Assembly: GCA_963753905.1 (NCBI GenBank)
Contig: CAVWDZ010000001.1
Coordinates: forward strand, 1,178,001 to 1,242,000
Direction: 5' to 3'
From: Bog-756 sp963753905
Lineage (GTDB): Bacteria; Actinomycetota; Acidimicrobiia; Acidimicrobiales; RAAP-2
DNA length: 64,000 nucleotides
The position numbers and the translations under genes were made by a program. Within the stretch, counting starts at the first letter, position 1. Each line of letters opens with the position of its first letter. A model generated the notes under the pieces. The model saw only the letters and a list, made by a program, of their open reading frames with translations. It had not been told where the DNA came from and made no database searches. This document shows, in pieces, positions 44,596-52,174 of this stretch.

Positions 44596-44747
44596 CAGAC
44601 ACTTACCGTTTTAGATGCTTGTCTTTTTAGGAATGCTTGTAAACGGCAATAGTCACAACAATAGAGGCGAGTTCTTCCTTTAGTGTTTTTAAGTTGCTTG
44701 ATTGGTTTGTTACAGTTCTGACACTTGGTAATGGGTTTTCTAGGCAT
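44595..44747 (-). CDS. Small zinc-finger protein, 50 aa
   Basis: Begins MPRKPITKCQNCNKPIKQL and continues with RLYCCDYCRLQAFLKRQ: two CxxC-type pairs about 20 residues apart, the small zinc finger seen beside phage replication genes. Very basic. The stop codon shares a base with the ATPase start, so both are coupled. Promoter at 44784-44813. Confidence 0.68.
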   Translation of the reverse strand: MPRKPITKCQNCNKPIKQLKNTKGRTRLYCCDYCRLQAFLKRQASKTVSV

Positions 44748-44783
44748 AATGTTCCTATCATTTGCGTTTGGTTTCGGTACCCT

Positions 44784-44813
44784 ATTGTCCCTCTAAAAAC
44801 AGTTAAGGGTCAA
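44784..44813 (-). promoter_or_regulatory. Promoter for zinc-finger/DUF3631 genes
   Basis: On the minus strand TTGACC (44813-44808), 18-nt spacer, GACAAT (44789-44784). Initiation near 44777 gives a leader of about 30 nt before ATG 44747. Confidence 0.5.
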
Positions 44814-44880
44814 CACACCCGGCATACGTGCAGGTAGGGATTTTGTAATGAACAGTTATACCGGAATAGGAATAGGAAAA

Positions 44881-44901
44881 GGGACCGGATAAACCGGTCC
44901 C
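44881..44901. terminator. Hairpin terminator 1 (GGGACCGG/CCGGTCCC)
   Basis: 8-bp perfect stem at 44881-44888 and 44894-44901 with loop ATAAA. Preceded by AAAA and followed by CTGTTT, so it could work on both strands, best on the minus strand (stem then TTTT). The same stem occurs at 46174-46197. It lies between the divergent promoters of the ATPase and TOPRIM genes. Confidence 0.55.
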
Positions 44902-44980
44902 TGTTTACCTTGCTGCAGCTGGCGGGTGGAGGAATATCCGCACGTGCGCATATTGCAGGGCACCGTTTAAACGGAGCGGA

Positions 44981-45028
44981 TTCACCGGGCGCACGGACCC
45001 GGTATACTTTCTTGCCAGGATAAGAAAG
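44981..45028 (+). promoter_or_regulatory. Promoter and operator-like inverted repeat of the TOPRIM gene
   Basis: TTCACC (44981-44986), 16-nt spacer, TATACT (45003-45008). An inverted repeat CTTTCTT / AAGAAAG (45007-45013 and 45022-45028) spans the predicted start site, a likely operator. Confidence 0.5.
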
Positions 45029-45044
45029 CCAGGAGGCGAGCAGG

Positions 45045-46148
45045 GTGAATCAGTTCAAAATGTGGCCTGAACAGGCACAACGTAGGTGGTTGCGAGACTT
45101 CGTGGCCGGTTGCGAGACAGCTACCAACCGGAAACACGGCGGGTGGGATGTCCTGGTAAATATTGCACAAGAGGTGTTTGAAGCCCGCCTAGAAACATCC
45201 GGTATTCGGTCATCACTGCGGTACTTGTTCTATCGCATGGTGACAATGGGGTATCTGAAGAACAGTCTCTCGGAGGCAACGGCATTAAGTCAGAACACCG
45301 CCAAAGCTCGCCGGGGCGTTCTTTCAGACGGTAAGACACTTCGCACGTTGGTGTTTCCTCGGTTGATTGATCACAACCGGGAAGTATGGCGCTCACCTGA
45401 AGTTGTATCCTTCAGTGATGCCCTGCAGTCTGCGGCCGATTGGCCGCTCGACCCCGATGGTGGACAACCAAAAGCACTGTTTGTTGTAGTCGAGAAAAGC
45501 ACCGTGGGCGAGTCTGTCAAAGTGTGGTTAAAAGATTATGGTATCCCGATTGTTACCTTGCGTGGTTACTCATCCCAAACACTGATCGATGAAACGAAAG
45601 ACGATGTCGTCGCCGAGGCGGATCTCCCGAGCATCGTCGCCGAGGTGACCAGTGCCGTTAGGGATCGCCCCGCCATCGTGTTTACCATCGGAGATTTTGA
45701 CGCATCTGGCGTGCACCTAATGAACCTATTTATAGAACGCACGGACTGTTGGGATGCAGTTGTGCCTATCGGTGTGACGTTCGACCAGTCCGAAGAACTG
45801 GAACAAGCACCTGCCAAATCCGAGGACAACCGTATTCACTGGTTTGTTGAGCAGTACTGGCCCGAAGAGTACGCACGCATCACGCACGACATGCAAGGAT
45901 GCAACCCCAAACAGATTGCAGCCAAGCTAGCGGGGGTATCTCGGCAGGTTGAAGTTGAAGCTCTTGAAGCAAACGCAACCGATGATGATCCCGAACCATT
46001 GCGCACATTGCTTATGGACGCTATCAACCAGCACTGGAATGAAGATGTCCGTAGCGAGCAGCTGAGCAAGGAACACCACATGCAAGAGGTGCTGAAAGCA
46101 CTATCCGAGCGGACCATGGACGATATAGAGGACTGGTTGGCATCCTGA
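45045..46148 (+). CDS. TOPRIM protein, Topo VI-A/Spo11-like
   Basis: 367 aa. The TOPRIM core has LFVVVEKSTVGESVKVWL (Glu150) and FTIGDFDASG (Asp217, Asp219). Upstream, SSLRYLFYRMVTMGYLKNS with Tyr60/Tyr63 sits where Topo VI-A/Spo11 proteins have the DNA-cleaving Tyr, followed by NTAKARRGVLSDGKT. The family is common as a lone gene in actinobacteria and their phages; no Topo VI-B partner is here, so it may nick, bind or cleave DNA alone. Function unproven (replication, defence or satellite interference). GTG 45045 with AGGAGG 8 nt upstream; own promoter, and isolated between hairpins on the strand opposite to the operon. Confidence 0.75.
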   Translation: MNQFKMWPEQAQRRWLRDFVAGCETATNRKHGGWDVLVNIAQEVFEARLETSGIRSSLRYLFYRMVTMGYLKNSLSEATALSQNTAKARRGVLSDGKTLRTLVFPRLIDHNREVWRSPEVVSFSDALQSAADWPLDPDGGQPKALFVVVEKSTVGESVKVWLKDYGIPIVTLRGYSSQTLIDETKDDVVAEADLPSIVAEVTSAVRDRPAIVFTIGDFDASGVHLMNLFIERTDCWDAVVPIGVTFDQSEELEQAPAKSEDNRIHWFVEQYWPEEYARITHDMQGCNPKQIAAKLAGVSRQVEVEALEANATDDDPEPLRTLLMDAINQHWNEDVRSEQLSKEHHMQEVLKALSERTMDDIEDWLAS

Positions 46149-46173
46149 CCGGTAGCTTTTCACGCATAGAAAA

Positions 46174-46197
46174 GGGACCGGCCCGAGGACCGGTCCC
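46174..46197 (-). terminator. Hairpin terminator 2, end of integrase transcript
   Basis: Stem GGGACCGG/CCGGTCCC (46174-46181, 46190-46197), 8-nt loop; on the minus strand the stem is followed by TTTTCT, a good intrinsic terminator for the integrase gene, whose stop is at 46225. It also ends the convergent TOPRIM gene region. Confidence 0.65.
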
Positions 46198-46224
46198 TGC
46201 CGTGCTGCAGCTGGTTAGTTCAGA

Positions 46225-47724
46225 TCATGCAGCGATGGTGTGCAGTGCTCCGGTGATCTGAGAGGGATCCCCAACCACCTCAAGATCGCCACCGGGAGCT
46301 ACCTTCACCTTCACACCTGAAGCCAACAGGAACCGTCTGCGTGCCGTGTCTCCGAGGGATGCCCACACCTGGCCGATGGTCTGGCCGGTGGCACGTGTGA
46401 TGACCTGTGAGGGTTCAACTGGCAATCCCTGCAACCGTCGCAGTTCTTCGTCCAGCGTTGCCAGCTGTGCTAGGTAGTTCGATGGCTTTGCTGCAAGCAC
46501 TCGTGCCATTTCTTCGTTAACGTCGGAGATTTCTTCCCTGTGATCGTTGCCCGGCACCGGTACCTGTTCCGTCACTTCAAAGTCTGCCCATAGTCCCGGC
46601 ACGCCAGATTCCGCTAGTGCAGGATTTACGCTGGCAATGTCTACTGTGTCTGCAGCTGCAAATGCCATGTGCACGAATCCTTCGGCAACATCCAAGTTGA
46701 TCATGTTCCGGCACGTACTCGGTTGCTGGTCCTTCCCCTTGCACCGGTAGTAGGCAAGGCTGTGCTTCTCACCGTTCTTACGCTTGTTGACTGAATAGAC
46801 CCGGTACATAGGACCACCGCACTTTGCACAGGTGATCACGTTGGTTAGCAGTGCCGTTTCTGCGCCGTTCCGCTTGCGTCCCGTTGTGCGTGCCGTTGCA
46901 CCTCGGTCCATCACTGCTTGCAGCTGGTCCCATTCTGCAGCTGTGATCAGTCCGGTGTGCTTGTGCCATACCTTCGTGCTGGTTCCATCCTTCGTGTATG
47001 TCTGCAGTGTGCGACCCTTCAGTGAGGTGCTTTGCAGTACCCGCCGAACGCTACCGGGTGCCCACGAGGTGCCACCAACTGCACGAGGTGCAACCCCTTG
47101 TGCATCCAACCACTGAGCCATTGCTAGCAACGTGTCACCACGTAGGGCATGCGTGATCAGTTCACGGAGCACAGGTGCTAACTCCGGTATTGGTTGGATG
47201 GTTCGGCTGTACCGTTCCCCAACCACTTCAAACCCATACGGTGGCTTACTCACAAAACCACCGTTCTCGTGCACCTTGCTTCGTGCAGCTGCTTGCCGTT
47301 CCGTGATGGTGTCTAGCTCCCACTCGGCCAGCACTGCGAGTAGCTCCCACTGCAGCTTGCTTCCAAAGTCACCTTTGGGGATGGGCCATTGCAGATTCTG
47401 GCCGATCACGTGCAGCCGCTTGCCGTTGGTGTCGGCCCAGTCCCGAATATTTCGGAGGTGACGTGCTGAACGTCCTAACCGGTCCAGCTTGCTCACCACC
47501 AGCACATCCCACTGTGCGACTAGCTCCGGTTTGGTGAGCCACTTGCCTAGTTGCGTGCGCTTGAAGGGATCCGACGATCCGGACACGTAATCGGCGGTTG
47601 TCTCTATTACTTCGTGTCCTTCACGTTCCGCCCATGCCCTGGCGTCTTTGTCGTCCCGTTCGATTCGGTCTGGTCCATCCCCACTGCCCTGGCTCAACCG
47701 ACCTGCTACCAGCACTCGTGCCAT
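46225..47724 (-). CDS. Large serine recombinase (integrase)
   Basis: 499 aa. Catalytic domain 1-150: RVLVAGRLSQGSG with nucleophile Ser11, DVLVVSKLDRLGRSARHL and LAEWELDTITERQ. Recombinase domain about 160-270 (SKPPYGFEV, GSVRRVLQSTSLKG), zinc ribbon near 300-335 (CAKCGG ... CKGKDQQPSTC) and a C-terminal coiled-coil-bearing part. This is a phage-type (phiC31/Bxb1 class) integrase; it should join attP to attB. Its start is about 75 bp from the right junction, the usual int-attP arrangement. Pairs best with an HTH directionality factor such as that at 42669. Confidence 0.95.
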   Translation of the reverse strand: MARVLVAGRLSQGSGDGPDRIERDDKDARAWAEREGHEVIETTADYVSGSSDPFKRTQLGKWLTKPELVAQWDVLVVSKLDRLGRSARHLRNIRDWADTNGKRLHVIGQNLQWPIPKGDFGSKLQWELLAVLAEWELDTITERQAAARSKVHENGGFVSKPPYGFEVVGERYSRTIQPIPELAPVLRELITHALRGDTLLAMAQWLDAQGVAPRAVGGTSWAPGSVRRVLQSTSLKGRTLQTYTKDGTSTKVWHKHTGLITAAEWDQLQAVMDRGATARTTGRKRNGAETALLTNVITCAKCGGPMYRVYSVNKRKNGEKHSLAYYRCKGKDQQPSTCRNMINLDVAEGFVHMAFAAADTVDIASVNPALAESGVPGLWADFEVTEQVPVPGNDHREEISDVNEEMARVLAAKPSNYLAQLATLDEELRRLQGLPVEPSQVITRATGQTIGQVWASLGDTARRRFLLASGVKVKVAPGGDLEVVGDPSQITGALHTIAA

Positions 47725-47781
47725 CTGACCTGCTCCGTTCCGGTGTCCCTACCTGGTCACCACCCGATAGGTTATCACGTT

Positions 47782-47821
47782 GCTAGGCAACCGGTACTAG
47801 ACACGACCATCGTCAACGTCG
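47782..47821 (+). other. Right attachment junction (attP half + attB half)
   Basis: Element half ...CAACCGGTACTAGA, host half CACGACCATCGTC; crossover GA at 47800-47801. Together with the left junction it rebuilds a palindromic attP and an attB inside the first transmembrane helix of the transporter. Confidence 0.8.
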
Positions 47822-49203
47822 CCATCGCCACCCTGGCCCGGGACTTCCGTGCCCCGCTGTCCACGGTCCAGTGGGTGTCGACCGGCTACCTGCTGGCCCT
47901 GGCCATGACCATCCCCCTCACCGGGTGGGCGGTCGAGCGGTTCGGTGCCAAGAGGATGTGGATCACCTCCCTCGGCCTCTTCCTCCTCGGGTCGGCCCTC
48001 TCGGGTGCGGCATGGTCCATCCAGAGCCTGATCTTCTTCCGGATCCTCCAGGGCATGGGCGGCGGCATGATCATGCCGATCGGGCAGTCGATCATGGCAA
48101 CCGCGGCCGGTCCGCAGCGGATGGGTCGGGTCATGAGCCTTCTCGGCGTGCCCATGCTCCTCGGCCCGATCCTCGGTCCGGTCATCGGCGGGCTGATCCT
48201 GGACAGTGTCTCGTGGCGGTGGATCTTCTACGTCAACCTACCGATCGGGGTCGTGGCGATCGCGCTCGCCCTCCGGATCCTCCCGGGGCACGAACGCACC
48301 GACCGGGCCAACCGGCTGGACGTGCTCGGCCTGTGTCTGCTCTCGCCGGGCCTCGGCCTGCTCGTCTACGGCCTCTCCCAGGCCGGCCAGGGCTCGCCGG
48401 CGAGCGTGTGGGTGCCGGTGGCAGTCGGTGCAGCGCTCATCGTCGCCTTCGCCGTCCACGGGCTGCGCACCAAGCTGACCCCGCTCATCGAGGTGGTCCT
48501 CTTCCGCAACCGGGGCTTCGCCGCAGCCGCTGCGACCACCTTCTGGTTCGGCGCCGCGCTGTTCGGAGGCATGCTGTTGCTCCCGCTCTACTACCAGGTG
48601 GTGCGCGGGCAGAGCGCGTTGAGCGCCGGGCTGCTCATGGCCCCCCAGGGGATCGGGGCGGCGATGGTCATGCCCCTGGCCGGCAGCCTCACCGATCGCC
48701 TCGGTCCGGGGCGGATCGTCCCGGCCGGGCTGCTGGTGGCGATCGCGGGGACGGTCGCCTACACCCAACTCGGGGCCCACACCAGCATCGCCCTGCTCGC
48801 CGTCTCGCTCTTCGTCCGGGGGATCGGGTTCGGGTTCGTGATGATGCCGGCGATCTCGGCGGCGTACCAGACCCTCTCGAGGGACCAGGTCCCCCGGGCC
48901 TCCACCGCGATCAACATCGTCCAGCGGGTGGGTGGGTCGATCGGCACCGCCCTGGTCGCGGTCGTCCTCGACCACCAGATCGCGACACGGGTCCACGAGT
49001 TGGCCGGCGGGCTCTCGGCGGCCTCCGCGGCGCCGCCCGTGGTCGTGGCACGGGTGGTCCAGCCGCTGGCCGCTGCGTTCGGCTCCACCTTCTGGTGGGT
49101 GCTCGGGATGACCGTGGTCGCCCTGGTCCCGGCCCTCCTCTTGGTGCGGGGACCGGCGACGGCCCACGACGCGCCGGTGCCGGTCACCTCGATCACCGAG
49201 TGA
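47802..49203 (+). pseudogene. 3' fragment of MFS (DHA2) drug-efflux transporter
   Basis: 467 codons of a 14-helix DHA2/EmrB-QacA-type antiporter beginning within helix 1 (TTIVNVAIATLARDF) through WVSTGYLLALAMTIPLTGW, GPILGPVIGGLI (motif C) to the last helix. The joined gene would be 513 aa with no frameshift. The frame stays open upstream into element DNA to about 47551, so an N-terminally altered protein could in theory be made, but no ribosome site was seen. Ends before a GACGAACGG/CCGTTCGTC hairpin. Confidence 0.9.
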
Positions 49204-49233
49204 CGAACGGCCGCACGCCGGCGCCCGTTCGTC
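49202..49233 (+). terminator. Inverted repeat after the MFS gene
   Basis: 9-bp perfect stem GACGAACGG (49202-49210) / CCGTTCGTC (49225-49233) with a 14-nt loop; no T tract follows. Likely terminator or mRNA-end structure before the pyr promoter. Confidence 0.45.
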
Positions 49234-49265
49234 GCGGTGGAGCGGCATCGGATGCGGCGAGCGGG

Positions 49266-49325
49266 TAGCATCAAGGCCTGACCGTGAAGCGGGTCCCGTG
49301 AGGCCCGTACGGACAGGAGGATCAG
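49266..49325 (+). promoter_or_regulatory. pyr operon promoter and PyrR-type RNA loop
   Basis: TAGCAT (49266-49271) predicts initiation near 49279 and a leader of about 47 nt. The leader contains TCCCGTGAGGC (49294-49304), close to the PyrR-binding loop UCCxGxGAGGC, framed by CGGG/CCCG, directly before the Shine-Dalgarno AGGAGG (49315-49320). No attenuator T-run exists, so control would be by translational repression, as shown for mycobacterial PyrR. Confidence 0.55.
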
Positions 49326-49895
49326 GTGGCCGAACGAGAGCGCAGTCACACCCGTCCGCGGGGTGCTGTGTTCGTTCCCCGGGCACAGGTCATGTCGGCC
49401 GACGACGTGCGCCGCGCGATCACCCGGATGGCCCACGAGATCGCCGAGCGCAACCGCGGCCTGCACAACGTCGTCCTGGTCGGCCTCCAGACCGGGGGGG
49501 TGGGCATCGCCCGCCGGCTGGCCGAGACCCTCTCCACGATGGAGGGCGCGTCCGTCCCCGTCGGCACCCTCGACGTCGCCTTCTACCGCGACGACATCGG
49601 TCTGCGACCGGTGCTGCCCGAGGCCACCACCGACATCAGCTTCGACCTGACCGGGACGACCGTCGTGTTGGTCGACGACGTCCTGTTCACCGGCCGGACC
49701 ATCCGGGCGGCGCTCAATGCACTGGGCGAGTACGGGCGCGCCCAGATCGTCGAGCTCGCGGTGATGGTCGACCGGGGGCACCGAGAGCTCCCCATCCGTC
49801 CGGACTACGTGGGCAAGAACCTGCCCACCAGCCGCGACGAGATGGTCGACGTCTCCGACGAGGGCGTCTCCCTCGGTGAGCTGGTCAGCCGGTGA
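49326..49895 (+). CDS. pyrR: Bifunctional pyr operon regulator / uracil phosphoribosyltransferase
   Basis: 189 aa PRTase fold. The PRPP-binding loop is TVVLVDDVLFTGRTIRAAL; LVGLQTGGVGIARRL, GTLDVAFYRDDIG and VDRGHRELPIRPDYVGKN are PyrR-typical. It binds pyr mRNA leader with UMP/UTP. GTG start with AGGAGG 5 nt upstream. First gene of the UMP operon; a PyrR-like loop precedes its own ribosome site. Confidence 0.95.
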   Translation: MAERERSHTRPRGAVFVPRAQVMSADDVRRAITRMAHEIAERNRGLHNVVLVGLQTGGVGIARRLAETLSTMEGASVPVGTLDVAFYRDDIGLRPVLPEATTDISFDLTGTTVVLVDDVLFTGRTIRAALNALGEYGRAQIVELAVMVDRGHRELPIRPDYVGKNLPTSRDEMVDVSDEGVSLGELVSR

Positions 49896-49899
49896 GACC

Positions 49900-50871
49900 G
49901 TGAGCCCTTTTCCCGCCCATCTGCTCAGCATGGACGACCTGGACGCCGAGGCGATCGGCGAGGTGCTCCGGGTCGCCGACTCGATGGCCGAGGTCGGCCG
50001 ACGGACCAATCCCAAGGTCCCCGCCCTCCGTGGCCGCACCGTGGCCACGCTCTTCTTCGAGGAGTCGACCAGGACCAAGATGTCCTTCGAGACGGCGGCC
50101 AAGCGGATGTCGGCCGACGTGCTCTCCTTTGCTGCCGGATCGTCGTCGGTCAAGAAGGGCGAGTCCCTGCGCGACACGGTCGAGACCGTGCAGGCCATCG
50201 GGATGGACGCGGTCATCATCCGGCACGGCTCCTCTGGCGCACCCGCGCAGGTGGCCGGTTGGGTCGACCACTGCGCGGTGATCAACGCGGGCGACGGGTG
50301 GCACCAGCACCCGACCCAGGCGCTGCTCGACCTCTACACGGTCTGGCAGTCGCTGGGCGGTGGGCCCGAGGGGCTCGACCGCTTCGTGGGCCTGCGGGTC
50401 ACCATCGTGGGGGACATCCGCCACAGCCGGGTCGCCCGGTCGCAGATCACCGCGTACGCCGCCCTCGGTGCAGAGGTCACCCTGGTGGCTCCGGCGACCC
50501 TCCTGCCCCCCTCTCTGGAGGGCTGGCCGGTGGCATCGGTCGACCACGACATCGATGCCGTCCTCGCCCGGACGGACGTGGTCTCGCTGCTCCGGCTCCA
50601 GACCGAGCGGGGGAGCGGGTCCTACGTGCCGACCCTGCGTGAGTACACCGCCTGTTACGGACTGACCGCCCGGCGCGCCGCGCTCCTCCCGTCCGACGCG
50701 GTCATCCTCCACCCGGGCCCGATGGTGCGGGGCGTCGAGATCGCCTCGGAGGTGGCGGAGCTGCCGGCGGCGCTCATCACCGACCAGGTCAGCAACGGGG
50801 TCGCGGTGCGGATGGCGGTGCTCTTCCTCCTCCTGGGCCAGGGCTCGCTCGACGGGGCGCCGCGTGCCTGA
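49900..50871 (+). CDS. pyrB: Aspartate carbamoyltransferase catalytic subunit
   Basis: 323 aa. Carbamoyl-phosphate site FFEESTRTKMSFETAAKRM, then INAGDGWHQHPTQALLDLYT and the C-terminal HPGPMVRGVEI. Condenses carbamoyl phosphate with aspartate. No pyrI regulatory subunit is present, as normal outside enterobacteria. GTG 49900, 4 bp after the pyrR stop; stop overlaps pyrC by 8 nt. Confidence 0.96.
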   Translation: MSPFPAHLLSMDDLDAEAIGEVLRVADSMAEVGRRTNPKVPALRGRTVATLFFEESTRTKMSFETAAKRMSADVLSFAAGSSSVKKGESLRDTVETVQAIGMDAVIIRHGSSGAPAQVAGWVDHCAVINAGDGWHQHPTQALLDLYTVWQSLGGGPEGLDRFVGLRVTIVGDIRHSRVARSQITAYAALGAEVTLVAPATLLPPSLEGWPVASVDHDIDAVLARTDVVSLLRLQTERGSGSYVPTLREYTACYGLTARRAALLPSDAVILHPGPMVRGVEIASEVAELPAALITDQVSNGVAVRMAVLFLLLGQGSLDGAPRA

Positions 50872-52174
50872 GGGCGCGTTGCCCGAGCTGATCCTCCGCG
50901 GCGGCTCCGTCGTCGACGCGACCGGGGAGCGGCGCGCCGACGTCCGCGTCGTGGGCGACCGGGTGGCCGAGGTGGCCGCCGATCTCGAGGCGGGCCGCGG
51001 GGCCACCGTCCTCGATGCCGGCGGCTGCGTGGTGGCCCCCGGTCTGGTCGACCTGCACACCCATCTGCGGGAACCCGGGCGCGAGGAGGCCGAGACCATC
51101 GAGTCGGGCACCCGGGCGGCAGCGCTCGGCGGGTACACCGCGGTCGTGGCCATGCCCAACACCGATCCGCCGCTGGACTCGGCCGAGGCGGTTCGCAATG
51201 TGCTCGAGCTGGCCGACGGCGCCATGGCCCGGGTGGCGGTGGCCGGCGCGATCACCGTCGATCGGGCCGGTGAGGCGCTCGCCCCGATGGCCGAGATGTC
51301 CGCCCTCGGGGTCCGGCTCTTCACCGACGACGGTGACGGCGTGCAGTCGTCCGGGCTCATGCGCCGGGCGCTGCTCTACGCCAGAGGCCTCGGCGTCACG
51401 CTGTGCCAGCACTGCGAGGAGCGGAGCCTGGCTGGAAGCGGGGTCATGCACGAGGGCGCATGGTCGAGCCGGATGGGTCTGCCCGGCACACCGGCCGAGG
51501 CCGAGGAGGTCATGGTGGCGCGCGACATCGTCCTGGCCCGGCTCACCGGGGCCCGCGTCCACTTCCTCCACCTCTCGACCGGCGGCTCGATCGCGCTGGT
51601 GCGCCAGGCCAAGGACGAGGGCGTGGCGGTCACCGCCGAAGCTGCCCCCCACCACTTCACCCTCACCGACGGGTGCGCGGCCGGATTCGACCCGGTCTTC
51701 AAGGTCAGCCCGCCGCTCCGGCCTCCCGCCGACGTCGCCGCGGTCAGGGCCGGGTTGGCCGACGGGACCATCGACGCAGTGGCCACCGACCACGCCCCGC
51801 ACGCGCCCGAGCTCAAGGACCTCCCCTTCGACCAGGCGCCGCCCGGCATGCTCGGCCTGCAGACCGCCCTGGCGCTGGCCGTGACCGAGCTCGACCTTCC
51901 CCTCGCACGGATCCTGGCGCTCTTCAGCTGGCAGCCTGCGATCATCGCCGGCCTCGATCCGGGCCACGGCGGTGACCAGGGCGGGACGGTCTCGCCCGGC
52001 GCGGCCGCCAACCTGTGCGTGATCGACCCGCGGGCCACCTGGACGGTCGACCCCGCAGCGCTGGCCAGCCGGAGCCGCAACACCCCGTACGCGGGACGAC
52101 GGCTGACCGGGCAGGTCCGCCACACCGTGCTGGCCGGCGAGGCCGTCGTGGTCGACGGCGAGGCCAGTCGGTGA
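50864..52174 (+). CDS. pyrC: Dihydroorotase
   Basis: 436 aa class I metal-dependent amidohydrolase. Metal site HTHLREPGREEAETIESGT, CQHCEERSLAG, and DHAPH (AVATDHAPHAPELK) are present; the carboxylated Lys of other dihydroorotases is replaced in this class by acidic residues. Cyclises carbamoyl-aspartate. GTG 50864 inside the end of pyrB; stop overlaps carA by 4 nt. Confidence 0.96.
   Translation: MPEGALPELILRGGSVVDATGERRADVRVVGDRVAEVAADLEAGRGATVLDAGGCVVAPGLVDLHTHLREPGREEAETIESGTRAAALGGYTAVVAMPNTDPPLDSAEAVRNVLELADGAMARVAVAGAITVDRAGEALAPMAEMSALGVRLFTDDGDGVQSSGLMRRALLYARGLGVTLCQHCEERSLAGSGVMHEGAWSSRMGLPGTPAEAEEVMVARDIVLARLTGARVHFLHLSTGGSIALVRQAKDEGVAVTAEAAPHHFTLTDGCAAGFDPVFKVSPPLRPPADVAAVRAGLADGTIDAVATDHAPHAPELKDLPFDQAPPGMLGLQTALALAVTELDLPLARILALFSWQPAIIAGLDPGHGGDQGGTVSPGAAANLCVIDPRATWTVDPAALASRSRNTPYAGRRLTGQVRHTVLAGEAVVVDGEASR

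Larger units (their letters stand above)
35017..47801. mobile_element. 12.8-kb serine-integrase element, phage-satellite/prophage-like
   Basis: Bounded by the two GA junctions and inserted in an MFS transporter gene. GC is near 50-55 percent against about 70 outside, and codon use differs. Contents: integrase at the right end, TOPRIM protein, zinc-finger and DUF3631 ATPase, iterons, HTH protein, DUF4406 protein, HNH nuclease, MuF-like protein, HK97 prohead protease, and three exported proteins at the left end. No terminase large subunit, portal, major capsid or tail gene is evident. The layout resembles the ~10-kb M. tuberculosis elements phiRv1/phiRv2 (serine or tyrosine integrase, Rep-like ATPase, prohead protease). 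Confidence 0.88.

Noticed and set aside
35017..47801. Complete functional prophage
   Set aside because: No large terminase, portal, major capsid, tail or lysis gene was found, and 12.8 kb leaves no unexplained space for them.
47551..47801. N-terminal extension of the 3' transporter fragment into element DNA
   Set aside because: It is antisense to the integrase; no start signal, and the joined gene explains the fragment.
35020..47809. GACCA shared by both element junctions as the crossover core
   Set aside because: Crossing over there would give ILDRT instead of the conserved ILDTT and an attP without symmetry; the GA core restores both.
49204..49325. Bacillus-type transcription attenuator before pyrR
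   Set aside because: There is an inverted repeat but no terminator with a T-run between the PyrR-like loop and the start codon.
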